A stretch of DNA of 16,059 nucleotides from Porticoccus sp963925605 (lineage in GTDB: Bacteria; Pseudomonadota; Gammaproteobacteria; Pseudomonadales; Porticoccaceae), in contig CAWURY010000015.1 in NCBI GenBank assembly GCA_963925605.1, positions 1-16,059 of the forward strand, given 5' to 3'. Positions within the stretch are counted from its first letter, which is position 1. Every line of letters begins with the position of its first letter. Below, piece after piece: positions 1 to 6,809 of this stretch. The translations under genes and the position numbers were made by a program. A model generated the notes under the pieces. It ran no database searches, was not told where the DNA came from, and worked only from the letters and a program-made list of their open reading frames with translations.

Positions 1-29
1 AAGGGCGCTCAACAACTTATCCAAAATGA

Positions 30-106
30 TGGTCGGGGATGAGGGATTCGAACCCCCGACATCCTGCTCCCAAAGCAGGCGCGCTACCAGACTGCGCTAA
101 TCCCCG
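30..106 (-). tRNA. tRNA-Pro (anticodon TGG)
   Basis: A complete 77-base cloverleaf reads on the minus strand. The 7-bp acceptor stem pairs CGGGGAT (106 to 100) with ATCCCCG (40 to 34). The T arm carries GGTTCGAATCC, and the CCA end is encoded at 30-32. The anticodon loop TTTGGGA gives anticodon TGG (plus-strand 70-72), which reads CCN proline codons. The body closely resembles E. coli proM, including the AGCGCAG D arm. It is transcribed away from folD from the promoter at 140-168. In Pseudomonas, as I recall, a tRNA cluster lies beside folD, so more tRNA genes may follow beyond the left edge. Confidence 0.97.
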
Positions 107-139
107 TCGTCACTTTTACCCTCAAATCGAGAGGTGGGC

Positions 140-168
140 ATAATACTGACGACAGGCGATCTAGTCAA
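140..168 (-). promoter_or_regulatory. sigma70 promoter of tRNA-Pro, with GC-rich discriminator
   Basis: On the minus strand a TTGACT -35 box (168-163) is followed after exactly 17 bases by a TATTAT -10 box (145-140). The discriminator GCCCACC (139-133) follows. A GC-rich discriminator is typical of stable-RNA promoters under stringent (ppGpp) control. The expected start is near 132-134, leaving a leader of about 25 bases before the tRNA. The stringent control is inferred from the discriminator only. Confidence 0.8.
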
Positions 169-203
169 TCAAAAGCAATAGGTATTCTCTTCACAGAGAC
201 CGC

Positions 204-234
204 TTGAAATGAGAAGATAGTTGATTGCTAAGAT
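204..234 (+). promoter_or_regulatory. candidate folD promoter
   Basis: TTGAAA (204-209) and the extended -10 TGCTAAGAT (226-234) lie 19 bases apart, just upstream of folD. The spacing is long, but the TGn extension would compensate. It is back to back with the tRNA-Pro promoter. Motif reading only. Confidence 0.4.
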
Positions 235-270
235 TTGTTCGTTCTTTCTGATTTAGGAGTCTTTAATTTT

Positions 271-1116
271 ATGAAAACCCAAGTACTTGATGGAAAGGCT
301 ATCGCTCTAAAAACTGAAACAGAGCTATATGAGAGAGTCGCTCGAATCAAAAATGCAAGTAATGGCAAGACACCAATGCTTGCAACTATTCTTGTAGGTG
401 GCGATCCTGCTTCTGCTACGTACGTTCGTATGAAGCAAAATGCATGCAAACGAGTGGGTATGGATTCCATCGCAGTAGAATTACCTGAAACTACAACTAC
501 AGAAGAACTTTTAACTAAAATCAAAGAATTAAATGCTAATCCTTTATGCCAAGGAATTCTTCTCCAGCATCCCGCGCCCTCTCAAGTTGAGGAAAGAATT
601 TGCTTCGACAGCATTGTATTAAATAAAGACGTTGATGGCGTCACCTGTCTCGGCTTCGGGCGAATGGCAATGGGCGAAGAGGCCTATGGATCAGCTACGC
701 CTCAAGGCATAATGCGCCTTTTAAGCGCTTATAAAATTCCCATTGAAGGAAAACATGCTGTTATCGTTGGTCGCAGTCCTATTCTTGGCAAACCAATGGC
801 AATGATGCTGCTTAATAAAAATGCCACTATCACCGTCTGTCATTCATACACCAAAAATTTGCCTGATATTATCAAAAATGCTGACATTATTGTCGGTGCC
901 GTAGGAAAGCCTGAATTCATAAAGGCAAACTGGATTAAAGATGGCGCAGTAGTTATTGATGCCGGCTATCACCCCGGCGGCATTGGTGATATCGAGCTCG
1001 CGCCACTTTATAACCGCGTCTCTGCAATAACTCCAGTGCCTGGCGGCGTGGGACCAATGACAATTAATACGCTTATCTTTCAGGCTGTAGATGCCGCGGA
1101 AAGAAAATTAGTGTAA
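271..1116 (+). CDS. folD: Bifunctional methylenetetrahydrofolate dehydrogenase/cyclohydrolase FolD
   Basis: This enzyme interconverts 5,10-methylene-THF and 10-formyl-THF in the cytosol, using NADP and a cyclohydrolase step, and so feeds purine and formyl-Met synthesis. Family marks are all visible. They are the active-site Tyr51 and Lys55 in YVRMK, the QGILLQHP loop (94-101) and the KDVDG segment with Asp122. The Rossmann motif GRSPILGKP (167-175) and the C-terminal PGGVGPMT follow. The 281-residue length fits the family (E. coli 288). The ATG at 271 was chosen because its protein begins MKTQVLDGK like other FolD proteins and TAGGAGT lies 11 bases upstream. The in-frame TTG at 235 would add a 12-residue tail with no family match. 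It converges with cysS across 49 bases and no clear terminator was found there. Confidence 0.96.
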   Translation: MKTQVLDGKAIALKTETELYERVARIKNASNGKTPMLATILVGGDPASATYVRMKQNACKRVGMDSIAVELPETTTTEELLTKIKELNANPLCQGILLQHPAPSQVEERICFDSIVLNKDVDGVTCLGFGRMAMGEEAYGSATPQGIMRLLSAYKIPIEGKHAVIVGRSPILGKPMAMMLLNKNATITVCHSYTKNLPDIIKNADIIVGAVGKPEFIKANWIKDGAVVIDAGYHPGGIGDIELAPLYNRVSAITPVPGGVGPMTINTLIFQAVDAAERKLV

Positions 1117-1165
1117 AAATTCAGGGTTCGTTAAGCATAAACATATTCTGCGTATTGAAAGATAT

Positions 1166-2575
1166 TTACTGTCTTCTCCAAGAGGTACCCTCACGAGAGT
1201 CTTCCAGTACAATACCTTGAGCAAGCAACTTCTTCCTTATGCGGTCAGCATCTAGGAAATCATGGTTGTGTTTTGCTATTACTCTTTCGGAAATCAGGGC
1301 ATCTATATCACTAGAACTAATACCGTCAGATATAGATGCAATAGATCCACCTTGCATAAATATTTCTGGACTAGAACCTAAAATTCCAAATATATCCCCA
1401 AGAGCCTTTAACTCGGCCACCAATAAAGACGCCTCAGCTTTATCTGTTACAGCGAGGGTATTGATTTGGCGAATCAGATCGTACATGAGAGCCAAAGCCT
1501 CACGTGTATTAAAGTCATCATTCATAGCCAAGACAAAATGCTCATAATGCTTTCGGTTTTTGAGATCATTGAGCGGCAAGGGTTGAACATCGGGAAATTG
1601 TCTAAGGGTCATGTAAAATCTCTCTAACCCCGCCTTCGCTTCGATTAGGCTCTCTTCGGAATAATTTATAGGACTACGATAATGGCTAGAAAGTAAAAAA
1701 TAACGAATTATTTCTGGGTGATATTTTTTCAGTACCTCCTTAATAGTAAAAAAGTTTCCAAGCGACTTGGACATCTTTTCATCGTCAACTCTTACAGCGC
1801 CAGCATGCATCCAATAGTTGACGTATTTTTCTCCAGTTGCAGCCTCACTTTGAGCTATTTCATTCTCATGATGAGGGAACGGCAAATCTGGCCCCCCTCC
1901 ATGGATATCAAAAGTAGCTCCAAGACAACAGGTTGACATGGCAGAGCACTCAATGTGCCACCCAGGTCTTCCTGGGCCCCAAGGAGAACTCCAACTAACT
2001 TCTCCAGTCTTTGCACTTTTCCATAAAGCAAAATCACGCTGATCCTCCTTGCTTAAGTTCAGATCAATGCGTGCATCTATCAGTAAATCTTCAGGATTAC
2101 GCTTACTTAATTTTCCGTAATCAGAAAAACTGCTTACCCGGTAATAAACATCGCCATTTTTTGCAGCATAAGCATAATTTTTATCAACTAACACTTTAAC
2201 CATAGCGATAATTTCATCAATATACTCGGTAGCTCTTGGCTCCATGTCTGGAGGCAAGACTCCCAATAATCTTTCATCTTCATGCATGGCATTTATCATG
2301 CGCTCAGTCAGAACTGAGTAAAGCTCAGTATTTTCATTTGCCCTGTTTAAAATCTTATCGTCAATATCCGTGATATTCCTAACATAATTGAGGTTCCATC
2401 CCTGTGACCGCAAATATCTAGCAATCATATCAAATGCTACCAGCACTCTTGCGTGCCCGATATGACACAAGTCATAAACGGTTATCCCGCAGACATACAT
2501 ATTGATATTACCCTGGATTATCGGTCTGAAAACTTCTTTCTGTCGAGTCAAGGTGTTGTATATATGTAGTGTCAT
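1166..2575 (-). CDS. cysS: Cysteinyl-tRNA synthetase
   Basis: A class Ia aminoacyl-tRNA synthetase that activates cysteine and charges tRNA-Cys in the cytosol. The Rossmann catalytic core holds HIGH at residues 38-41 and KMSKS at 267-271. The zinc ligands that recognise the cysteine thiol are present: Cys29 (YVCG), Cys210, His235 and Glu239 (FPHHENEIAQS). The insert LSKEDQRDFALWKSAK and the helical anticodon-binding domain in the last third are also typical. The protein has 469 residues against 461 in E. coli and looks intact. It starts 56 bases after glnS in the same direction, with no terminator between them, so it is probably cotranscribed with glnS. The Shine-Dalgarno sequence is weak (AGGCATTAG about 15 bases upstream). 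Confidence 0.97.
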   Translation of the reverse strand: MTLHIYNTLTRQKEVFRPIIQGNINMYVCGITVYDLCHIGHARVLVAFDMIARYLRSQGWNLNYVRNITDIDDKILNRANENTELYSVLTERMINAMHEDERLLGVLPPDMEPRATEYIDEIIAMVKVLVDKNYAYAAKNGDVYYRVSSFSDYGKLSKRNPEDLLIDARIDLNLSKEDQRDFALWKSAKTGEVSWSSPWGPGRPGWHIECSAMSTCCLGATFDIHGGGPDLPFPHHENEIAQSEAATGEKYVNYWMHAGAVRVDDEKMSKSLGNFFTIKEVLKKYHPEIIRYFLLSSHYRSPINYSEESLIEAKAGLERFYMTLRQFPDVQPLPLNDLKNRKHYEHFVLAMNDDFNTREALALMYDLIRQINTLAVTDKAEASLLVAELKALGDIFGILGSSPEIFMQGGSIASISDGISSSDIDALISERVIAKHNHDFLDADRIRKKLLAQGIVLEDSREGTSWRRQ

Positions 2576-2631
2576 AATTTGATTAATCTAATGCCTAAAA
2601 AAGGAAAACAATTTTGCGAAATACTGTAGCG

Positions 2632-4302
2632 TCAAGACGAGACTTCCGCCCAATTAGATCGGAGCGCAATGATCTGATTGAATACAATTTTTTTCGAATC
2701 TTTACTATGACTATCTTTGCAGAAATAGCCCTCCCTCTCAAACTGATAGGGCATTCCTACCTCAGCATCGACTAAACTGCACTCAGCCTTGCAGTTAATT
2801 AACATCTTCAGCGATTCTTTCTCAACCATCTCAAGAAAATTCTTACCCCCTCCGTCAGGCAAGGGATCGCTAAATAAACGATCATACAGGTAAACATCAC
2901 AATCAACACAATTCGGAGCGGACACCCAGTGAACCACTCCTTTAGGTTTAATGCCGTCAACGGGGTCTTGTCCTAGTGTTTCAGAAATTAAAGTCGCATT
3001 GACTTGAACAATCTCTCCTTTCTCATTTTTTAAGTAATCGTCAGCCTCAATTACATAACAATGACGCAATCTAACGCGTCTACCGGGAGAAAGTTTTTTA
3101 TTAAATTTCTTGCTGTATTCTTCCTTAAAGTCATTCGCATCAATGTAGATTTCTCGGGTAAAAGGAAGATTGCGATCGCCCAACTGTAGCTCATGATGAC
3201 AGGGAGCCAGTAGTTGCTCTAGATGCCCCTCGGGGAGATTAGTGATAACCACCTTTAAGGGATGCAAAACTGCCATGGCACGGGGAGCATTCTTATTTAA
3301 CTCATCGCGAATAAAAAATTCAAACTGAGAGAGATCTACCAACCCATCAGTTTTTGCTACTGCGAGGCTATCACAAAAATTACGAACGGCCACTGCTGGT
3401 ACGCCGCGACGACGTAACCCTGAAATTGTTGGTAAACGAGGATCGTCCCAGCCATCCACATATTTCTCATCCACTAGCTGTTTAAGCTTTCTTTTGCTGG
3501 TCACACTATAATTAAGATTCAATCTTCCAAATTCAAATTGACGCGGCTCAGAAGGTACAGGGAGATTGGCAATAAACCAATTATATAGGGGTCTATTGGA
3601 AGCAAACTCTAATGTACATACTGAATGACTAACGCCTTCAATGGCATCTTCCAGGCAATGTGCAAAATCATATGCTGGATAAATATTCCATTTATTGCCT
3701 GCGCGATGATGCGACATTTTTTTAATCCGATACATGACCGGATCGCGGAGACTAATATTTGATGAGGCCATGTCAATTTTTGCCCTCAAAGTCATGGAGC
3801 CTTCTTCAGCACTCCCATTTTTCATTTTTTCGAGAAGCTCTAAATTTTGCTCAACGGAGCTTTCTCGAAATGGACTATTTACTCCCGGGGCAGTCAAGGT
3901 CCCTCTATTTTTTCGCATTTCTTCGCTACTTAATTGACAAACATAGGCTTTTTTTTCACAAACTAAATATTGAGCCCATGTATAAAATTGATCAAAATAA
4001 TCAGAAGCATAACGAATCTCTCCATGCCATTGAAATCCGAGCCATTGGACATCTTTAATGATAGCTTGAACGTATTCTTCGCTTTCTTTCTCTGGATTTG
4101 TATCATCAAATCGAAGATGGCAATTGCCGCCAAACTGTTGCGCTAGACCAAAATTCAAACAAATAGACTTGGCGTGACCGATATGAAGGTATCCATTAGG
4201 CTCCGGGGGAAACCTGGTGACAACCTTAGCAACAACGCCTATTTTTAAGTCGTTACTTACTATCTGCTGAATAAAATTGAGTGGTTTATTATCGTCTGCC
4301 AT
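2632..4302 (-). CDS. glnS: Glutaminyl-tRNA synthetase
   Basis: Charges tRNA-Gln with glutamine. It is a class Ib enzyme of the GlnRS/GluRS group, and its presence fits a gammaproteobacterium. The sequence shows FPPEPNGYLHIGHAK with HIGH at residues 40-43, RFDDTNP, LRAKIDMAS, and YPAYDFAHC. The KMSKS-equivalent is VTSKRKL, as I recall it in Pseudomonas. The C-terminal beta-barrel anticodon-binding region ends FEREGYFCKDS. I start it at the ATG at 4302, giving 556 residues. This puts HIGH at 40-43 exactly as in E. coli (554 residues) and begins MADDNKPLNFI like relatives. An in-frame ATG at 4332 would add ten residues, and neither start has a strong Shine-Dalgarno. It is first gene of a likely glnS-cysS operon. 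Confidence 0.96.
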   Translation of the reverse strand: MADDNKPLNFIQQIVSNDLKIGVVAKVVTRFPPEPNGYLHIGHAKSICLNFGLAQQFGGNCHLRFDDTNPEKESEEYVQAIIKDVQWLGFQWHGEIRYASDYFDQFYTWAQYLVCEKKAYVCQLSSEEMRKNRGTLTAPGVNSPFRESSVEQNLELLEKMKNGSAEEGSMTLRAKIDMASSNISLRDPVMYRIKKMSHHRAGNKWNIYPAYDFAHCLEDAIEGVSHSVCTLEFASNRPLYNWFIANLPVPSEPRQFEFGRLNLNYSVTSKRKLKQLVDEKYVDGWDDPRLPTISGLRRRGVPAVAVRNFCDSLAVAKTDGLVDLSQFEFFIRDELNKNAPRAMAVLHPLKVVITNLPEGHLEQLLAPCHHELQLGDRNLPFTREIYIDANDFKEEYSKKFNKKLSPGRRVRLRHCYVIEADDYLKNEKGEIVQVNATLISETLGQDPVDGIKPKGVVHWVSAPNCVDCDVYLYDRLFSDPLPDGGGKNFLEMVEKESLKMLINCKAECSLVDAEVGMPYQFEREGYFCKDSHSKDSKKIVFNQIIALRSNWAEVSS

Positions 4303-4361
4303 ACTGACGGCCCCAGTGAGGTTCTTCTCCATAATTAAGAGTAGAATTAAAAATAGCGACC

Positions 4362-4390
4362 ATTATAGCCTTCAGAGTCTTACGTATAAA
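4362..4390 (-). promoter_or_regulatory. sigma70 promoter of glnS-cysS
   Basis: On the minus strand TTTATA (4390-4385) is followed after 17 bases by a perfect TATAAT (4367-4362). Transcription would start near 4355, leaving about 53 bases of leader to the glnS start at 4302. It lies in the divergent region shared with the transporter gene. Confidence 0.6.
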
Positions 4391-4454
4391 CCATTGACAC
4401 CAGAGTTTTGCAAGTTTCCATCTATCTAAAATTTTCAGAATAAGAAAACGGGCT

Positions 4455-5339
4455 ATGATTAAATCAAATACACGCGCTATTCTCTATCTGCAGCTATGTC
4501 TTGTGTCTTTTTTGCTAGGAGACACTTTATTAAAGATATTATTTAACAGTATCCCTACAGGTCAATTAGTGTGGTTCAGGACACTAGCATCTATCCTAGC
4601 GCTGTTAATTTTTATAGTTAGCACCGGGCGAGTGCATTTACTTAAGACCTCCAACCCAACTCAACACATATTCAGAAGTCTTTTTTTTGGATTGATTAGT
4701 GTTGGCTATTACATGTCGGTTAAATATTTCCCTCTTAGTGCCGTTGCAGCGGCGCTAGCAGGGGCGCCTATTTTAATTTCCGCTATATCACCATTTATTC
4801 TTGGAGAAAAAGCAACCAAAACACAATGGATAGCGACGATCTTGGGTTTTATTGGCGTCTGCTTTGCTCTTAGGTTGGACATTGAAAATTTCAACTGGGC
4901 TTACGTGTCGCTACTTAGTCTTCCTTTTTCATATGCAGTGCTCATTCTATGGGGTCGAAAATTATCAAAAATTGATTCAGACTGGTCTATTAATTTCTAC
5001 CAATTTATAGCTCTATTCATTGTTGCTAGTTTTTGGGAGCAAGACCAATGGATCCCTATAAATTTAGTACAATTAACCAGTATGTTAATATCCGGCATAG
5101 CTGGAGCTATTGGCTTCATGCTTCTAATAGCTGCATTTAGAATTGCCAAACCAGTCGTCATCGCTCCTTTTGAATACAGTTACATTTTGATGGCTTTAGC
5201 GGTAGATATATTGTTTTGGCAATTAGCCCCTAACACACTTATATACACTGGAATTACTTTAATTGTGCTCTGCGGTATAATACAAGGCTGGCAATCCAGC
5301 ATAGACAATGCAATCAGTCCGGATTTCAAAGACAGCTAA
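4455..5339 (+). CDS. EamA/DMT-family membrane transporter, substrate unknown
   Basis: A 294-residue integral inner-membrane protein with about ten hydrophobic spans, in two repeats of five. This is the layout of the drug/metabolite transporter superfamily EamA group. The first repeat ends in the characteristic ISPFILGEKATKTQWIATILGFIGVCFALR, where a Glu after a span is followed by a glycine-rich helix. The second repeat contains GAIGFMLLIAAFRIAKPVVIAPFEYSYI. Family members export or import amino acids, metabolites or drugs, and nothing here tells which. It lies alone between divergent glnS and codirectional ppiB, breaking an otherwise Pseudomonas-like gene order. The ATG start has only a weak upstream AAAACGGG. 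A TTGACA lies at 4394-4399, but I found no good -10 box for it. Confidence 0.9.
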   Translation: MIKSNTRAILYLQLCLVSFLLGDTLLKILFNSIPTGQLVWFRTLASILALLIFIVSTGRVHLLKTSNPTQHIFRSLFFGLISVGYYMSVKYFPLSAVAAALAGAPILISAISPFILGEKATKTQWIATILGFIGVCFALRLDIENFNWAYVSLLSLPFSYAVLILWGRKLSKIDSDWSINFYQFIALFIVASFWEQDQWIPINLVQLTSMLISGIAGAIGFMLLIAAFRIAKPVVIAPFEYSYILMALAVDILFWQLAPNTLIYTGITLIVLCGIIQGWQSSIDNAISPDFKDS

Positions 5340-5407
5340 AAAATCTTAAACATGCAGTACAATAAACTTTCATAGGCCACAAAAACTTCAATTTTGAAGA
5401 AAAAAAA

Positions 5408-5413
5408 TATACT
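5408..5413 (+). promoter_or_regulatory. candidate -10 box of ppiB with overlapping palindrome
   Basis: TATACT sits 47 bases before the ppiB start. The best -35 matches 16 or 15 bases upstream (CTTCAA, TTCAAT) are poor. They fall inside the inverted repeat CTTCAATTTTGAAG (5386-5399). Motif reading only. Confidence 0.35.
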
Positions 5414-5459
5414 ATGCCGCTCTAAAAATCATTCAACAACGATAGGATTAATTTATTAT

Positions 5460-5969
5460 ATGATTACTCTCCACACCAACTTTGGCGACATAGCCATTGA
5501 GCTGAACTTTGACAAGGCGCCACTATCTGCAGGCAATTTTCTCCAATACTGTCGAGATGACTTTTATACCAATACTATCTTCCATCGTGTGATCGATGGC
5601 TTTATGGTCCAAGGTGGTGGATTTAATGAAGAAATGAAGCAAAAAGAAGGCCGAGACCCTATTCAAAACGAAGCAGACAATGGTCTCGTGAACGATATTG
5701 GAACTTTAGCAATGGCAAGAACTAATGATCCGCATTCTGCAAGCTCTCAATTCTTCATCAATGTCGGCAACAACGGTTTCTTAAATCACTCAGGAAAAAA
5801 TTCCCAAGGCTGGGGTTATGCTGTATTTGGAAAAGTGACCGATGGTATGAATGTGGTAAATAAAATTAAAGTTGTTGCGACTGGCCATAAAGGGTCCCAC
5901 GGAGACGTTCCCATTGATGCTGTATCCATAGAAAGAATTACCATAAGTGATGCATACAGCGGCAAGTAA
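5460..5969 (+). CDS. ppiB: Cytoplasmic cyclophilin-type peptidyl-prolyl cis-trans isomerase B
   Basis: Catalyses cis-trans isomerisation of Xaa-Pro bonds during protein folding. The sequence starts MITLHTNFGDIAIEL and lacks a signal peptide, so it is the cytoplasmic PpiB type. Catalytic residues are visible: Arg43 in FHRVIDGFMVQGG, Gln51, Phe99 in QFFIN and Trp118 in GWGYAVFG. The 169-residue length fits E. coli PpiB (164). I chose the ATG at 5460, which aligns with the family N-terminus and has TAGGAT about 12 bases upstream. The in-frame TTG at 5394 would add 22 unrelated residues. It is codirectional with lpxH, as in Pseudomonas, with a possible hairpin terminator between them. Confidence 0.96.
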   Translation: MITLHTNFGDIAIELNFDKAPLSAGNFLQYCRDDFYTNTIFHRVIDGFMVQGGGFNEEMKQKEGRDPIQNEADNGLVNDIGTLAMARTNDPHSASSQFFINVGNNGFLNHSGKNSQGWGYAVFGKVTDGMNVVNKIKVVATGHKGSHGDVPIDAVSIERITISDAYSGK

Positions 5970-5982
5970 ACAACTATGCAAA

Positions 5983-6016
5983 ACTGCCAGAGACGGTAAT
6001 CTTTGGCAGTCTGTTT
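5983..6016 (+). terminator. hairpin after ppiB, possible weak terminator
   Basis: ACTGCCAGAGA (5983-5993) pairs with TCTTTGGCAGT (6000-6010) as an 11-bp stem with one G.U pair and a 6-base loop. Only CTGTTT follows, so the U-tract is poor. It may attenuate rather than end read-through into lpxH, which starts 35 bases downstream. Confidence 0.5.
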
Positions 6017-6044
6017 AACTCATACATTCAGATAATCAGGTTAA

Positions 6045-6764
6045 ATGTCTACGCTACTTATTTCTGACCTACACCTATCACCTCAATGTCCCGCAGTAAG
6101 CGAGGCATTTTTTAATCTTTTAAAAAATGAAAGCGTAAAATTTGATTCACTCTATATTCTAGGAGATTTATTTGACACTTGGATTGGTGATGATGATCCA
6201 GAGCCTTTCTCTCGCCAAGTAATTTCAGCACTAAAAAAACTATCGGATAGCGGGGTCTCTGTCTACTTAATGCAAGGCAATCGAGATTTTTTAATCGGTA
6301 AGAAATTCTCACATGACACCGGCTGTATCCTTCTTGGTGATTACCATGTATGCGAACTTGAGGGCAAAAAAGTACTGCTACTTCATGGCGACACCCTCTG
6401 TACTCGCGATAAGCAGTATCAGCGATATAGGCATATAGCTAGAAGTGGTTTTTTGCGCTGGGTTTTGATGCATTTACCCCTAAAAGTAAGGCAGCGTATA
6501 GCGGCAAAGTGGCGATCTCAAAGCATCGAGTCTAATAGCAATAAATCAGAAAATATCATGGATGTTTCGCCGCAAGAGGTTGAGAAAATCATGGAAAAAT
6601 ATTGTATTGATACAATAATACATGGGCATACGCATAGACCGAATCGACACAAACACCTACATGGGGAGAGACTGGTTTTGGGTGACTGGGGTCAAAATGG
6701 ATGGTTTGTACGCATCACAGACAAAACCACTATCGAATTAGTCTCTTTCGAGATACAGCATTAA
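6045..6764 (+). CDS. lpxH: UDP-2,3-diacylglucosamine diphosphatase LpxH
   Basis: Peripheral inner-membrane hydrolase of lipid A synthesis. It cleaves UDP-2,3-diacylglucosamine to lipid X and UMP. It belongs to the calcineurin-like metallophosphatases and every metal-site motif is present. These are Asp8/His10 (DLH), Asp41 (GDLFD), Asn79 (GNRDF), His114 (LLHGD) and His195/His197 (GHTHRP). These are the same residue numbers as in E. coli LpxH, and the 239-residue length matches. The ATG at 6045 follows CAGG by four bases. Its presence shows that the organism makes an outer membrane with lipid A. It is convergent with the fused flavoprotein gene across 45 bases, with no convincing terminator. 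Confidence 0.96.
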   Translation: MSTLLISDLHLSPQCPAVSEAFFNLLKNESVKFDSLYILGDLFDTWIGDDDPEPFSRQVISALKKLSDSGVSVYLMQGNRDFLIGKKFSHDTGCILLGDYHVCELEGKKVLLLHGDTLCTRDKQYQRYRHIARSGFLRWVLMHLPLKVRQRIAAKWRSQSIESNSNKSENIMDVSPQEVEKIMEKYCIDTIIHGHTHRPNRHKHLHGERLVLGDWGQNGWFVRITDKTTIELVSFEIQH

Positions 6765-6809
6765 TGTAGCTAGATCTTCAAAAACCTTAAATCTCTGTTA
6801 ATTATTTAA

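Noticed and set aside
4394..4399. Perfect TTGACA upstream of the EamA-type gene
   Set aside because: No acceptable -10 box is found 15-19 bases downstream, so it was not called as a promoter.
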